From positions 2,866,001 to 2,930,000 of the forward strand of contig NZ_CP031727.1 in NCBI RefSeq assembly GCF_008806955.1: a stretch of 64,000 nt of DNA. The letters are read 5' to 3'. Each line of letters opens with the position of its first letter. Position 1 is the first letter of the stretch. This document shows positions 26,501 to 33,006 of the stretch, piece by piece. Source of the DNA: Cellvibrio sp. KY-YJ-3. Lineage in GTDB: Bacteria > Pseudomonadota > Gammaproteobacteria > Pseudomonadales > Cellvibrionaceae. Position numbers and translations under genes: made by a program. Below the pieces are notes generated by a model, which worked only from the letters and a program-made list of their open reading frames with translations, ran no database searches and was not told where the DNA came from.

Positions 26501-26600
26501 TATTCATATTGCGGTGATGATAATTTCAGCTGCTGGTAAGCGAATTCGTCTAGACTTTCTCGACGTTATTCATTGGGCAACTCTCAACTAGAAAGAGCAT

Positions 26601-27290
26601 ATGGACTCCTTATCTCAGTCAACAGGTGATTTGCCTTTATATTGCCCATCCTCAGGGCAGAGCTGTCAATTTAAGGATGAATTGCTAACCTTGCGTAACG
26701 AGGTTAATGACCTACGCCATCAGGTTCAAACAGACGCACTAACTGGTTTATACAATTTTCGTTTTTTTTCCAATATATTGCCCTTGGAAATGGAGCGAAC
26801 CCGCCGTGCCACCCAGCCTTTATCATTGATTATTCTAGATATAGATCATTTTAAACAGTTTAATGATCGCTGGGGGCATGAGCTTGGCAACCAGGCGCTA
26901 ATTCACGTTGCACAATTAATTGCTGTTGCAATTCGCAAACTGGATTTTGCTTGTCGGTTCGGTGGGGAAGAGTTTGCAATCGTGTTACCAAATACCGATT
27001 TGTATCAAGCGAATAATGTCGCTGAGCGCTTGCGCTTTTCAATTGCCAATAGTGTTCTTGAAGTTGGTAATAATTTAATTTATCTGACTGCAAGTTTGGG
27101 AGTTGATGAGTTTAAAGCCACTGATACAGACAGTCCCCAAGGATTTATTGAGCGAGTGGACGCCTGGTTGTATCAAGCAAAATATGCAGGTAGGAATTTA
27201 GTCAAGGGGCCAACTATTTTGCCTGTTGATACAACTACCAATGTTACTGCCGATGAAAAAGAAGCCTTGTTTGGTACTTTTCATGACTAA
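26601..27290 (+). CDS. Diguanylate cyclase (GGDEF domain)
   Basis: 229 residues. A short N-terminal part with Cys in YCPSSGQSCQF and a brief helix precede a GGDEF domain (about 45-205). It keeps DALTGLYN, the active GGEEF signature, and the RxxD inhibitory site as RKLD five residues upstream. It therefore should make cyclic di-GMP and be product-inhibited. No sensor domain is recognisable; the two N-terminal cysteines could respond to metal or redox. An 8-base perfect hairpin follows its stop (27294-27313). Confidence 0.9.
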   Translation: MDSLSQSTGDLPLYCPSSGQSCQFKDELLTLRNEVNDLRHQVQTDALTGLYNFRFFSNILPLEMERTRRATQPLSLIILDIDHFKQFNDRWGHELGNQALIHVAQLIAVAIRKLDFACRFGGEEFAIVLPNTDLYQANNVAERLRFSIANSVLEVGNNLIYLTASLGVDEFKATDTDSPQGFIERVDAWLYQAKYAGRNLVKGPTILPVDTTTNVTADEKEALFGTFHD

Positions 27291-27330
27291 GAGAAATGAT
27301 CCTCTGATCATTTAGTTGCGTATAAAATTT

Positions 27331-27378
27331 TAGTTTTTTAGTTTTTTAGTTTTTTAGTTTTTTAGTTTTTTAGTTTTT
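27331..27378. repeat. Six tandem TAGTTTTT octamers upstream of bcp
   Basis: Six exact copies of an 8-base unit end 19 bases before the bcp start, next to TAAGG. A TATAAAAT box at 27321-27328 lies immediately before, so the repeat would lie in the 5' leader and be transcribed as U-rich RNA. Copy-number slippage is possible. Confidence 0.9.
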
Positions 27379-27397
27379 TTATCTAAGGTTTGTTTTT

Positions 27398-27871
27398 ATG
27401 AGCTTCCCTAAAATCGGTAATTTAGCCCCGACGTTTTCATTGCAGAACCAAAATGGTGAAAAGGTTTCACTAAAAGACTTTAAAGGTAAAAAAAACATTG
27501 TTTTATATTTTTATCCTAAAGCATCAACACCTGGTTGTACTGTTCAAGCTTGTGGTATCAAGGAATCACGAAGTGAATTCGAAAAGCTAGATACTATTGT
27601 GTTGGGTGTAAGCCCTGACTCTCCTGCGAAGCTGACCAAATTTATTGATAAATATGATTTGAATTTTGATTTACTGGCGGATGAAGATCACTCTGTTGCT
27701 GAAACTTACGGCGTTTGGGCACTCAAGAAATTTATGGGTAAAGAGTTTATGGGGGTTGTTCGTACCAGCTTTATTATCAACAAAGAAGGGCGTATATCTC
27801 ACGTGCTTGATAAGGTAAATACCAAGACTCATGATCAGGATGTACTCGCGATACTGCGAAATGGCATTTAA
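27398..27871 (+). CDS. bcp: Thioredoxin-dependent peroxiredoxin, Bcp/PrxQ type
   Basis: Reduces hydrogen and organic peroxides in the cytoplasm. 157 residues. The peroxidatic and resolving cysteines lie five apart in TPGCTVQACGIKE (about 47-52). FIINKEGRI near the end fits the AhpC/TSA fold. The ATG follows a U-rich repeat, and TAAGG serves as ribosome binding site. Expression may be affected by repeat length in the leader. Confidence 0.95.
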   Translation: MSFPKIGNLAPTFSLQNQNGEKVSLKDFKGKKNIVLYFYPKASTPGCTVQACGIKESRSEFEKLDTIVLGVSPDSPAKLTKFIDKYDLNFDLLADEDHSVAETYGVWALKKFMGKEFMGVVRTSFIINKEGRISHVLDKVNTKTHDQDVLAILRNGI

Positions 27872-28087
27872 ATTATCCTTTTATATTAAAATGTGATATA
27901 AAAAATATCTGTATGTGAAAATTGTACGCATTTCTCTTTGTTGTAAATGGATATAGACTATAATCGTCCATGTCGAGTGTGGCTTGATTGACAAAAGGAT
28001 GATATCGATACTATTGGCTTTGGTTTGGCTGAGAAGTGACACTCCTTAATTCTATAACTGCCCTTAATTGGCAAAGGAGACGCCTGG

Positions 28088-28531
28088 ATGATTCAATTAC
28101 AGCGAATTTACCGAAACAACGAAGGTTCTTCAGAAAACTCCTTTATTGGATCTGATGTAAGATCCTACGAAGAGTATCTGTCTCTTGCCGAAATCCCTCG
28201 CTTTGAGGGGGTATCTGCCAGAGTTATTGACTCTTTGAAGCAGCGTGTTGGTCGAGAGGATTTATCAATTGACCGAATTGCAGAGGATTTAAAGTTATCA
28301 AAACGCACTTTGCAGCGGCGACTTCAAAACCAAAACGCTAACTTCGCTCAAATCAGAGACGCTTTGCGTTTTCATTATGCAATTAAGTATCTGATAGATG
28401 AGCATATGAGCGTTGACAATGTCTCAAAGGCGTTGGATTTTTCGGATAGAACTAGTTTTACCAATGCTTTTAAGCGTTGGACGGGGCTTTCTCCGAGCGT
28501 TTTCAGAAAGCTATTTCGCGATTACGCTTGA
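28088..28531 (+). CDS. Short AraC-type transcription regulator
   Basis: 147 residues with a single recognised domain, an AraC DNA-binding unit (about 55-147): the two helix-turn-helix parts are seen as IDRIAEDLKLSKRTLQRRL and VSKALDFSDRTSFTNAFKRWTGLSPS. The N-terminal roughly 50 residues are too short for a ligand or arabinose-type domain. It could respond to another protein or bind DNA constitutively. The target is unknown; it lies alone between bcp and yajC. A TTGACA at 27988-27993 is a possible -35, but no clear -10 matches. Confidence 0.85.
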   Translation: MIQLQRIYRNNEGSSENSFIGSDVRSYEEYLSLAEIPRFEGVSARVIDSLKQRVGREDLSIDRIAEDLKLSKRTLQRRLQNQNANFAQIRDALRFHYAIKYLIDEHMSVDNVSKALDFSDRTSFTNAFKRWTGLSPSVFRKLFRDYA

Positions 28532-28566
28532 TTCTTTCCATCCCTTCCTCTGCCTCTGATTTAGGG

Positions 28567-28620
28567 GGCGCTAATTGCCTGTATGTTTCAAAACAGGTAA
28601 AGTTAGCGCTCTTTATTCTT
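28567..28620 (+). terminator. Two-part hairpin after the AraC-type gene
   Basis: GCGCTAA / TTAGCGC outer stem and CCTGT / ACAGG inner stem, followed by CTTTATTCTTT. Confidence 0.55.
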
Positions 28621-28633
28621 TGAGGTTAGTTTC

Positions 28634-28978
28634 ATGAGTTTCTTTATAGCATCTGCGATGGCCCAAGCTGAAGCTGCTCCTGCCCCACAAGGTAATCCAA
28701 TGATTACTTTGCTTATGTTCGGCGGCATGTTTTTATTTATGTATTTACTCATTATTCGCCCTCAGCGTAAGCGCCAAAAGGAGCATCAGAATCTCGTTGC
28801 TGCCTTGGCTAAAGGTGATGAGGTAATCATGACAAGTGGAATGTTGGGTAAAATTATCAAAGTCGATGAAAACTATGTTGTCCTTGAAACTGGCAATAAT
28901 GTGGAGCTTAAGTTTCAGAAAGTTGCTGTGCATGCCGTGCTTCCAAAAGGTACCATCAAAACAATTGAAGCAGCGTAA
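28634..28978 (+). CDS. yajC: Preprotein translocase subunit YajC
   Basis: Small single-span accessory of SecDF-YidC. 114 residues: membrane helix MITLLMFGGMFLFMYLLIIR, then RPQRKRQKEHQNLV, a cytosolic beta domain (EVIMTSGMLGKIIKVDENYVV) and a basic/charged tail. In most gammaproteobacteria tgt, yajC, secD and secF are adjacent; here yajC is alone, closed by a strong terminator and followed by an unrelated symporter. Confidence 0.96.
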   Translation: MSFFIASAMAQAEAAPAPQGNPMITLLMFGGMFLFMYLLIIRPQRKRQKEHQNLVAALAKGDEVIMTSGMLGKIIKVDENYVVLETGNNVELKFQKVAVHAVLPKGTIKTIEAA

Positions 28979-28991
28979 ATCCTGCGATTCT

Positions 28992-29019
28992 AAAAAGGGG
29001 CTTAGGCCCCTTTTTTTTT
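28992..29019 (+). terminator. Strong terminator of yajC
   Basis: AAAAAGGGGC / GCCCCTTTTT stem of about ten base pairs with a TTAG loop and a run of nine T. Confidence 0.92.
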
Positions 29020-29043
29020 ATGCTTTTTCTGGGGGTGATATTG

Positions 29044-30393
29044 ATGGATTACATCCATAAGCTTGTGACGGAATTAAACAATTTGGTCTGGGGTGTGCCC
29101 ATGTTGGTACTTATTCTCGGAACCGGTTTGTTTTTGATGGTGATGTTGAGGGGAATGCCTATCCGTCGAATCGTCTTGGGATTTTGTTTGATGTGGCAAG
29201 GACGCTCAAAGGATGTTGGGGCACAGGGCCATGTTAGTTCTTTTCAGGCACTCATGACTGGATTGTCTGCAACTGTAGGCACTGGAAATATTGCCGGTGT
29301 CGCAACCGCTATTTTTTTAGGGGGGCCGGGAGCCCTTTTCTGGATGTGGTGCACAGCTTTGGTTGGCATGGCAACCAAGTATTCGGAAATAGTACTTGCA
29401 GTTCATTACCGAGATGTCGATTCAAAAGGAGAGTGTAGTGGTGGCCCAATGTACGCCATTAAAAATGGGTTAGGTAAAAAATGGCATTGGTTGGGTTTTG
29501 TGTTTGCTGTGTTTGGTGGATTGGCAGGTTTTGGGATTGGCAATATGGTGCAGTCAAATAGTATGGCTGAGGTAATAAAAGTCACCTTTGGGATAGAGAC
29601 GTGGGTAACAGGTTTGGTAACAACAGTGGTGGTTGCACTGGTTATTTTGGGTGGAATTAAGCGCATTGCAAAAGTGGCGGCATCATTAGTTCCTTTTATG
29701 TGTATTGGTTACATAATTATGTCGTTGGCTGTACTTATTTTGTATGCCTCTCAATTGCCTGCCGCGTTCTCTCTCATTTTTACACACGCTTTTACTCCTG
29801 TTGCTGCTACTGGCGGCTTTGCTGGTGCGGCAGTACTGATGGCTATACAGTACGGCGTTGCCAGGGGGATTTTCTCTAATGAGGCTGGGTTGGGAACGGC
29901 TGGTATCGCACAGGCAGCGGCGGCAACTGATAGCCCTGTGCGCTCTGGCCTGATTGGTATGACCGGGACATTCATAGATACAATTGTCATCTGTACCATG
30001 ACTGGCCTGGTAATCATTTGCACCGGTGTATGGGATGGCGGAGCGCGGGGCGCAAGTCTGTCTTCCTCTGCCTTCGAGTCTGCATTACCCGGTATTGGTG
30101 GTTACTTATTGGCTTTTGCGCTCATTATATTTACGTTCACTACTATTCTAGGTTGGAGTTATTACGGCGAGCGTTGCTGGATGTATTTGGCCGGGAAGAA
30201 AGCCATATTTCCTTTCAGGATATTGTGGGTTCTCGCAGTTTTTGCAGGTGCAGTATTTCATTTGGATTTCGTATGGTTACTTGCTGATACACTCAATGCT
30301 CTGATGGCAATACCAAACTTGTTTTCTTTGCTTTTGCTGAGTCCGGTAGTAATTAAATTGACAGCAGATTACTTTGAGAGCAAAAAAGAATAA
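29044..30393 (+). CDS. Sodium:alanine/glycine symporter, AGCS family
   Basis: Polytopic inner-membrane carrier of about 449 residues with around ten membrane helices. The family signature is visible: GLSATVGTGNIAGVATAI with the sodium-site Asn, then CTALVGMATKYSE, and NEAGLGTAGIAQAAA. ATG at 29044 is preferred because GGGGGTGAT sits upstream; an ATG at 29020 lies in the T-run of the yajC terminator. It probably takes up alanine or glycine with sodium. It ends seven bases from the convergent tusE stop. Confidence 0.93.
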   Translation: MDYIHKLVTELNNLVWGVPMLVLILGTGLFLMVMLRGMPIRRIVLGFCLMWQGRSKDVGAQGHVSSFQALMTGLSATVGTGNIAGVATAIFLGGPGALFWMWCTALVGMATKYSEIVLAVHYRDVDSKGECSGGPMYAIKNGLGKKWHWLGFVFAVFGGLAGFGIGNMVQSNSMAEVIKVTFGIETWVTGLVTTVVVALVILGGIKRIAKVAASLVPFMCIGYIIMSLAVLILYASQLPAAFSLIFTHAFTPVAATGGFAGAAVLMAIQYGVARGIFSNEAGLGTAGIAQAAAATDSPVRSGLIGMTGTFIDTIVICTMTGLVIICTGVWDGGARGASLSSSAFESALPGIGGYLLAFALIIFTFTTILGWSYYGERCWMYLAGKKAIFPFRILWVLAVFAGAVFHLDFVWLLADTLNALMAIPNLFSLLLLSPVVIKLTADYFESKKE

Positions 30394-30400
30394 TTGGTCT

Positions 30401-30733
30401 TTACAGGCAATTGGTTGGTCGAGGTAAGCCGGCAATTTTGCTTGCGATTTTTGCGGGGCTGGGCGGAAACAGACCAAGCAAATAAATGCTCTTGCCCTTG
30501 TCTATGCCCAGATTTTTTTCTGTATATTTTACAAGGGCTCTCATTGCGGGAGAGATTTGATACTCTTGATAAAAAGATTGCAGCAGAGTGATTATTTCCC
30601 AGTGTGCATCTGTGAGTGCAATTTTTTCTTGTAGTGCTAGCTGGATTGCAACAGCTGGAGTCCAGTCATTCAAACTGATTAGATAGCCATCTTTATCAAG
30701 CGCTATCTGGTTACCATCTACTGTTATGTGCAT
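30401..30733 (-). CDS. tusE: Sulfur relay protein TusE/DsrC
   Basis: Last of the Tus proteins; takes persulfide from TusBCD and hands it to MnmA for 2-thiolation of tRNA wobble uridine. 110 residues ending PRPTNCL, with the essential penultimate Cys. The DGYLISLNDWTPAVA start and YQISPAMRALVKY fit the DsrC fold. Last gene of tusDCBE; three bases separate it from tusB. Confidence 0.95.
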   Translation of the reverse strand: MHITVDGNQIALDKDGYLISLNDWTPAVAIQLALQEKIALTDAHWEIITLLQSFYQEYQISPAMRALVKYTEKNLGIDKGKSIYLLGLFPPSPAKIASKIAGLPRPTNCL

Positions 30734-30736
30734 TGC

Positions 30737-31045
30737 TCAATACCAGCTCTGAACGCAGCGGTGTTCGATGGTTAGTTGAACAAAACTGTCGTAATCAATC
30801 AGTTCAACGGATGTCATCAGTTTTTCTGTTAATCCACGAGCTTTAACATCAGCGCTAATTGCAAATACGCGGACTCCCAAGAGAATTAACTCTTGTAGTT
30901 GTACGGAGTCTGGTGCTGATTTAATTGCGCCAAATACCCCATCCTCTAACAATAAAATTGCATCAGATGTTGAGCATACCTTTATGCAAGATGATAGGGA
31001 GCTATTTGAATAAGGGGATTTATTGATTGTGTGCAGCGTACTCAT
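30737..31045 (-). CDS. tusB: Sulfurtransferase complex subunit TusB
   Basis: DsrH family, 102 residues. It forms the TusBCD hexamer that receives sulfur from TusA. Segments LLEDGVFGAI and ARGLTEKL are typical; the region about the usual Cys (CTSSDAILL-like) is present as KVCSTSDAILLLEDG. Second to last gene of tusDCBE. Confidence 0.9.
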   Translation of the reverse strand: MSTLHTINKSPYSNSSLSSCIKVCSTSDAILLLEDGVFGAIKSAPDSVQLQELILLGVRVFAISADVKARGLTEKLMTSVELIDYDSFVQLTIEHRCVQSWY

Positions 31046-31046
31046 G

Positions 31047-31424
31047 CTAAAAACTCAGTAGATGATCTTGTTGGTCTAATAGGTTTTTTACATCTTCGCT
31101 TGTCAAGATTTTGATGTCATCCCAAATAAGTTCATTGATTTTAAGATCTCGATCTTCTAATGAATCCTTATGTGCATAAATATTATCAACACCGTAAAGT
31201 GATAAGGCGGAAAGTGTGGCCGAAAGATTTTTTTGAGTGATTTCTTCCGGGTTTTGATTTTTAATAAGTTGAAATACTCCATCATCCATAAACAACATGC
31301 CAATATCTTGATCATAAACGGATGCGGCGAGGGTCACATCAAGTGCCTCACGGGCCAGACTGGTGCCATAGGGTGCGCGACGACTGATAACCAGTAATTT
31401 TTTTTTCATAGGGTTTTTACCCAA
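31047..31424 (-). CDS. tusC: Sulfurtransferase complex subunit TusC
   Basis: DsrF family, 125 residues, with SRRAPYGTSLAREALDV and MLFMDDGVFQLIKNQ patterns. Part of the TusBCD complex in tRNA 2-thiouridine synthesis. Overlaps tusD by eight bases and is spaced by one base from tusB, so the unit is tightly coupled. Confidence 0.92.
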   Translation of the reverse strand: MGKNPMKKKLLVISRRAPYGTSLAREALDVTLAASVYDQDIGMLFMDDGVFQLIKNQNPEEITQKNLSATLSALSLYGVDNIYAHKDSLEDRDLKINELIWDDIKILTSEDVKNLLDQQDHLLSF

Positions 31425-31800
31425 AAGTAATAACGCGATCAGATGTTATTGTGGCGTCTACCAGTTGTCCTAATCCGCTAATTGAATAACTATTGTTTAT
31501 GTTGTGTGCTGGCTTGTTATAACGCAAAGCTTCTTCGCTATTCAATATTCCTCGTTTTAGGGCGGCAGCTATACAAATAACCAAGTCATATTGTTGGGCG
31601 AGGTTGTGCCATGCTTGGTATAGGTCAAATTCATCCTGAGGTGGTGTTCCTAATGAAGATGCATTGTGCACACCATCGTGATAAAAGAAAATTCTGTGCA
31701 GTGTGTGGCCTTTGTGGAGAAGTGCTTTTGCAAACTCGTAGGCTGTATGACTGGCCTGCGATGAGTAAGGTGGGGCGTATACAGCTAGGGAAAAAATCAT
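31417..31800 (-). CDS. tusD: Sulfurtransferase complex subunit TusD
   Basis: DsrE family, 127 residues. The catalytic Cys of the TusBCD complex is visible in LVICIAAALKRGIL. It accepts persulfide from TusA and passes it to TusE. First gene of tusDCBE, overlapping tusC by eight bases. A terminator lies between it and yccA upstream, so its expression needs either readthrough or its own promoter. Confidence 0.94.
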   Translation of the reverse strand: MIFSLAVYAPPYSSQASHTAYEFAKALLHKGHTLHRIFFYHDGVHNASSLGTPPQDEFDLYQAWHNLAQQYDLVICIAAALKRGILNSEEALRYNKPAHNINNSYSISGLGQLVDATITSDRVITFG

Positions 31801-31816
31801 AAATTATTCATGCCAT

Positions 31817-31846
31817 CAAAAAAATAGGGCTCCATTAAGGAGCCCC
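31817..31846 (-). terminator. Terminator of yccA, upstream of tusD
   Basis: On the minus strand GGGCTCC / GGAGCCC with a TTAAT loop is followed by TATTTTTTT. It separates the BI-1 gene from the tus genes. Confidence 0.82.
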
Positions 31847-31865
31847 TAGCGAAATAGTTGGAGGT

Positions 31866-32549
31866 TTACTCGTCGCTAGATATACCGAGAAGATGTAATA
31901 AGCTGGTAAATAAGTTAATGATCGACAAGTACAGACTGGTTGTGGCGAGAATATAGTTGCTCTCTCCGCCATGAATAATTTCGCTTGTTTGATAAAGGAT
32001 TAATGCTGACATTAAAAGAACAATGCCTGCTGAGAATGCCAAGTGTAGACCTGAAAACTGGTAGCCAAAAAATGAGGCTCCAATCAGGAATAGCATAATA
32101 ACTAACATCAATATCATGCCAACGGCAACAAATCCGCCGAGGAAATTAAAGTTTTTACGTGTGGTCAATACATAGGCTGAAAGGCTAACAAATACAACTG
32201 CTGTGCCTCCGAGAGCTTGCATTATGATTGTCGAACCGTTGGTCATACTTAGGTATTTATTTAATATTGGGCCGAGACCGGCGCCTATCAATCCAGTAAA
32301 AGCAAATACCACCAGAAGACCTGTTGAGGAATTGGCTGTTCTTGGTAATACGAACCAAATTAGCCCCATTGCTACAAGGCTCATGATAAGTCCTGCGCCA
32401 TGCCCAAGTCCTGCTGCCATTGAGATTGCAGCGGTAACCGCGCTAAAAGCCAATGTCATGCCAAGAAGCATGTAAGTATTGCGCAACACTTTACTTGATT
32501 CTACTTGGCTTACCGAGTGACTTGCTTTGGTGCTATAAACTTCTTGCAT
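31866..32549 (-). CDS. yccA: Bax inhibitor-1 family membrane protein, YccA-like
   Basis: 227 residues with seven hydrophobic segments, the BI-1 fold. The C-terminal TSEIIHGGESNYILATTSLYLSIINLF region carries acidic residues of the family's pH-sensitive calcium channel core. E. coli YccA binds and modulates the FtsH protease. It lies next to tus genes and a serine tRNA, an order also seen in Pseudomonas (recalled). Confidence 0.93.
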   Translation of the reverse strand: MQEVYSTKASHSVSQVESSKVLRNTYMLLGMTLAFSAVTAAISMAAGLGHGAGLIMSLVAMGLIWFVLPRTANSSTGLLVVFAFTGLIGAGLGPILNKYLSMTNGSTIIMQALGGTAVVFVSLSAYVLTTRKNFNFLGGFVAVGMILMLVIMLFLIGASFFGYQFSGLHLAFSAGIVLLMSALILYQTSEIIHGGESNYILATTSLYLSIINLFTSLLHLLGISSDE

Positions 32550-32722
32550 GTTTATCTCCGTTTAAGTGCATCAATTTTCGTTTACCTGATTTTGATAATA
32601 CAAACTACCGGCTATAAAGCCAAGTATTCAAGATTAATTATCGAGGTTATGGCTGAGGCTTCAGTGGTTCCTCTTTGACTGCCAGGATGGCGAATGGTTT
32701 CGATTGACGGGACATACAAAAT

Positions 32723-32755
32723 AAAAAAGGCGCTAGATCTCTCTAGCGCCTTTTT
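32723..32755 (-). terminator. Terminator of tRNA-Ser
   Basis: On the minus strand GGCGCTAGA / TCTAGCGCC stem followed by TTTTTT, seven bases after the tRNA 3' end. Confidence 0.9.
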
Positions 32756-32761
32756 AATGTA

Positions 32762-32851
32762 TGGCGGAAGGGCAGGGATTTGAACCCTGGGTAGGCTCGC
32801 ACCTACGCCGGTTTTCAAGACCGGTGCATTAAACCACTCTGCCACCCTTCC
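32762..32851 (-). tRNA. tRNA-Ser (anticodon UGA)
   Basis: Read on the minus strand: 7-base acceptor GGAAGGG / CCCTTCC, D-arm, anticodon stem CCGGT / ACCGG with loop CTTGAAA (anticodon TGA), a long variable arm GTAGG-TGCGAG-CCTAC typical of serine tRNA, T-arm CAGGGTTCAAATCCCTG, discriminator G and an encoded CCA. 90 bases. Confidence 0.97.
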
Positions 32852-32956
32852 GAGTGGCGCAAATTATACCTAGGTTTTACTTTTGGGCAAGAGAAAACTT
32901 TAAAATTTTATGGTTTGATATTAAATGTAATTATTTTTAATTTTTTAGTTGATCAT

Positions 32957-32988
32957 AAAAAAGCCGAATTGTTTCCAATTCGGCTTTT
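32957..32988 (-). terminator. Terminator of rne
   Basis: On the minus strand AAAAGCCGAATTG / CAATTCGGCTTTT with a four-base loop and a T-run, directly after the rne stop codon. Confidence 0.9.
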
Positions 32989-33006
32989 CAGTTTTTGCGG
33001 CGAAAG

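Noticed and set aside
27988-28016. Promoter of the AraC-type gene
   Set aside because: TTGACA is exact but no acceptable -10 lies at 16 to 18 bases; kept only as a remark.
32612-32845. 77-residue minus-strand frame
   Set aside because: It runs through the serine tRNA and its terminator.
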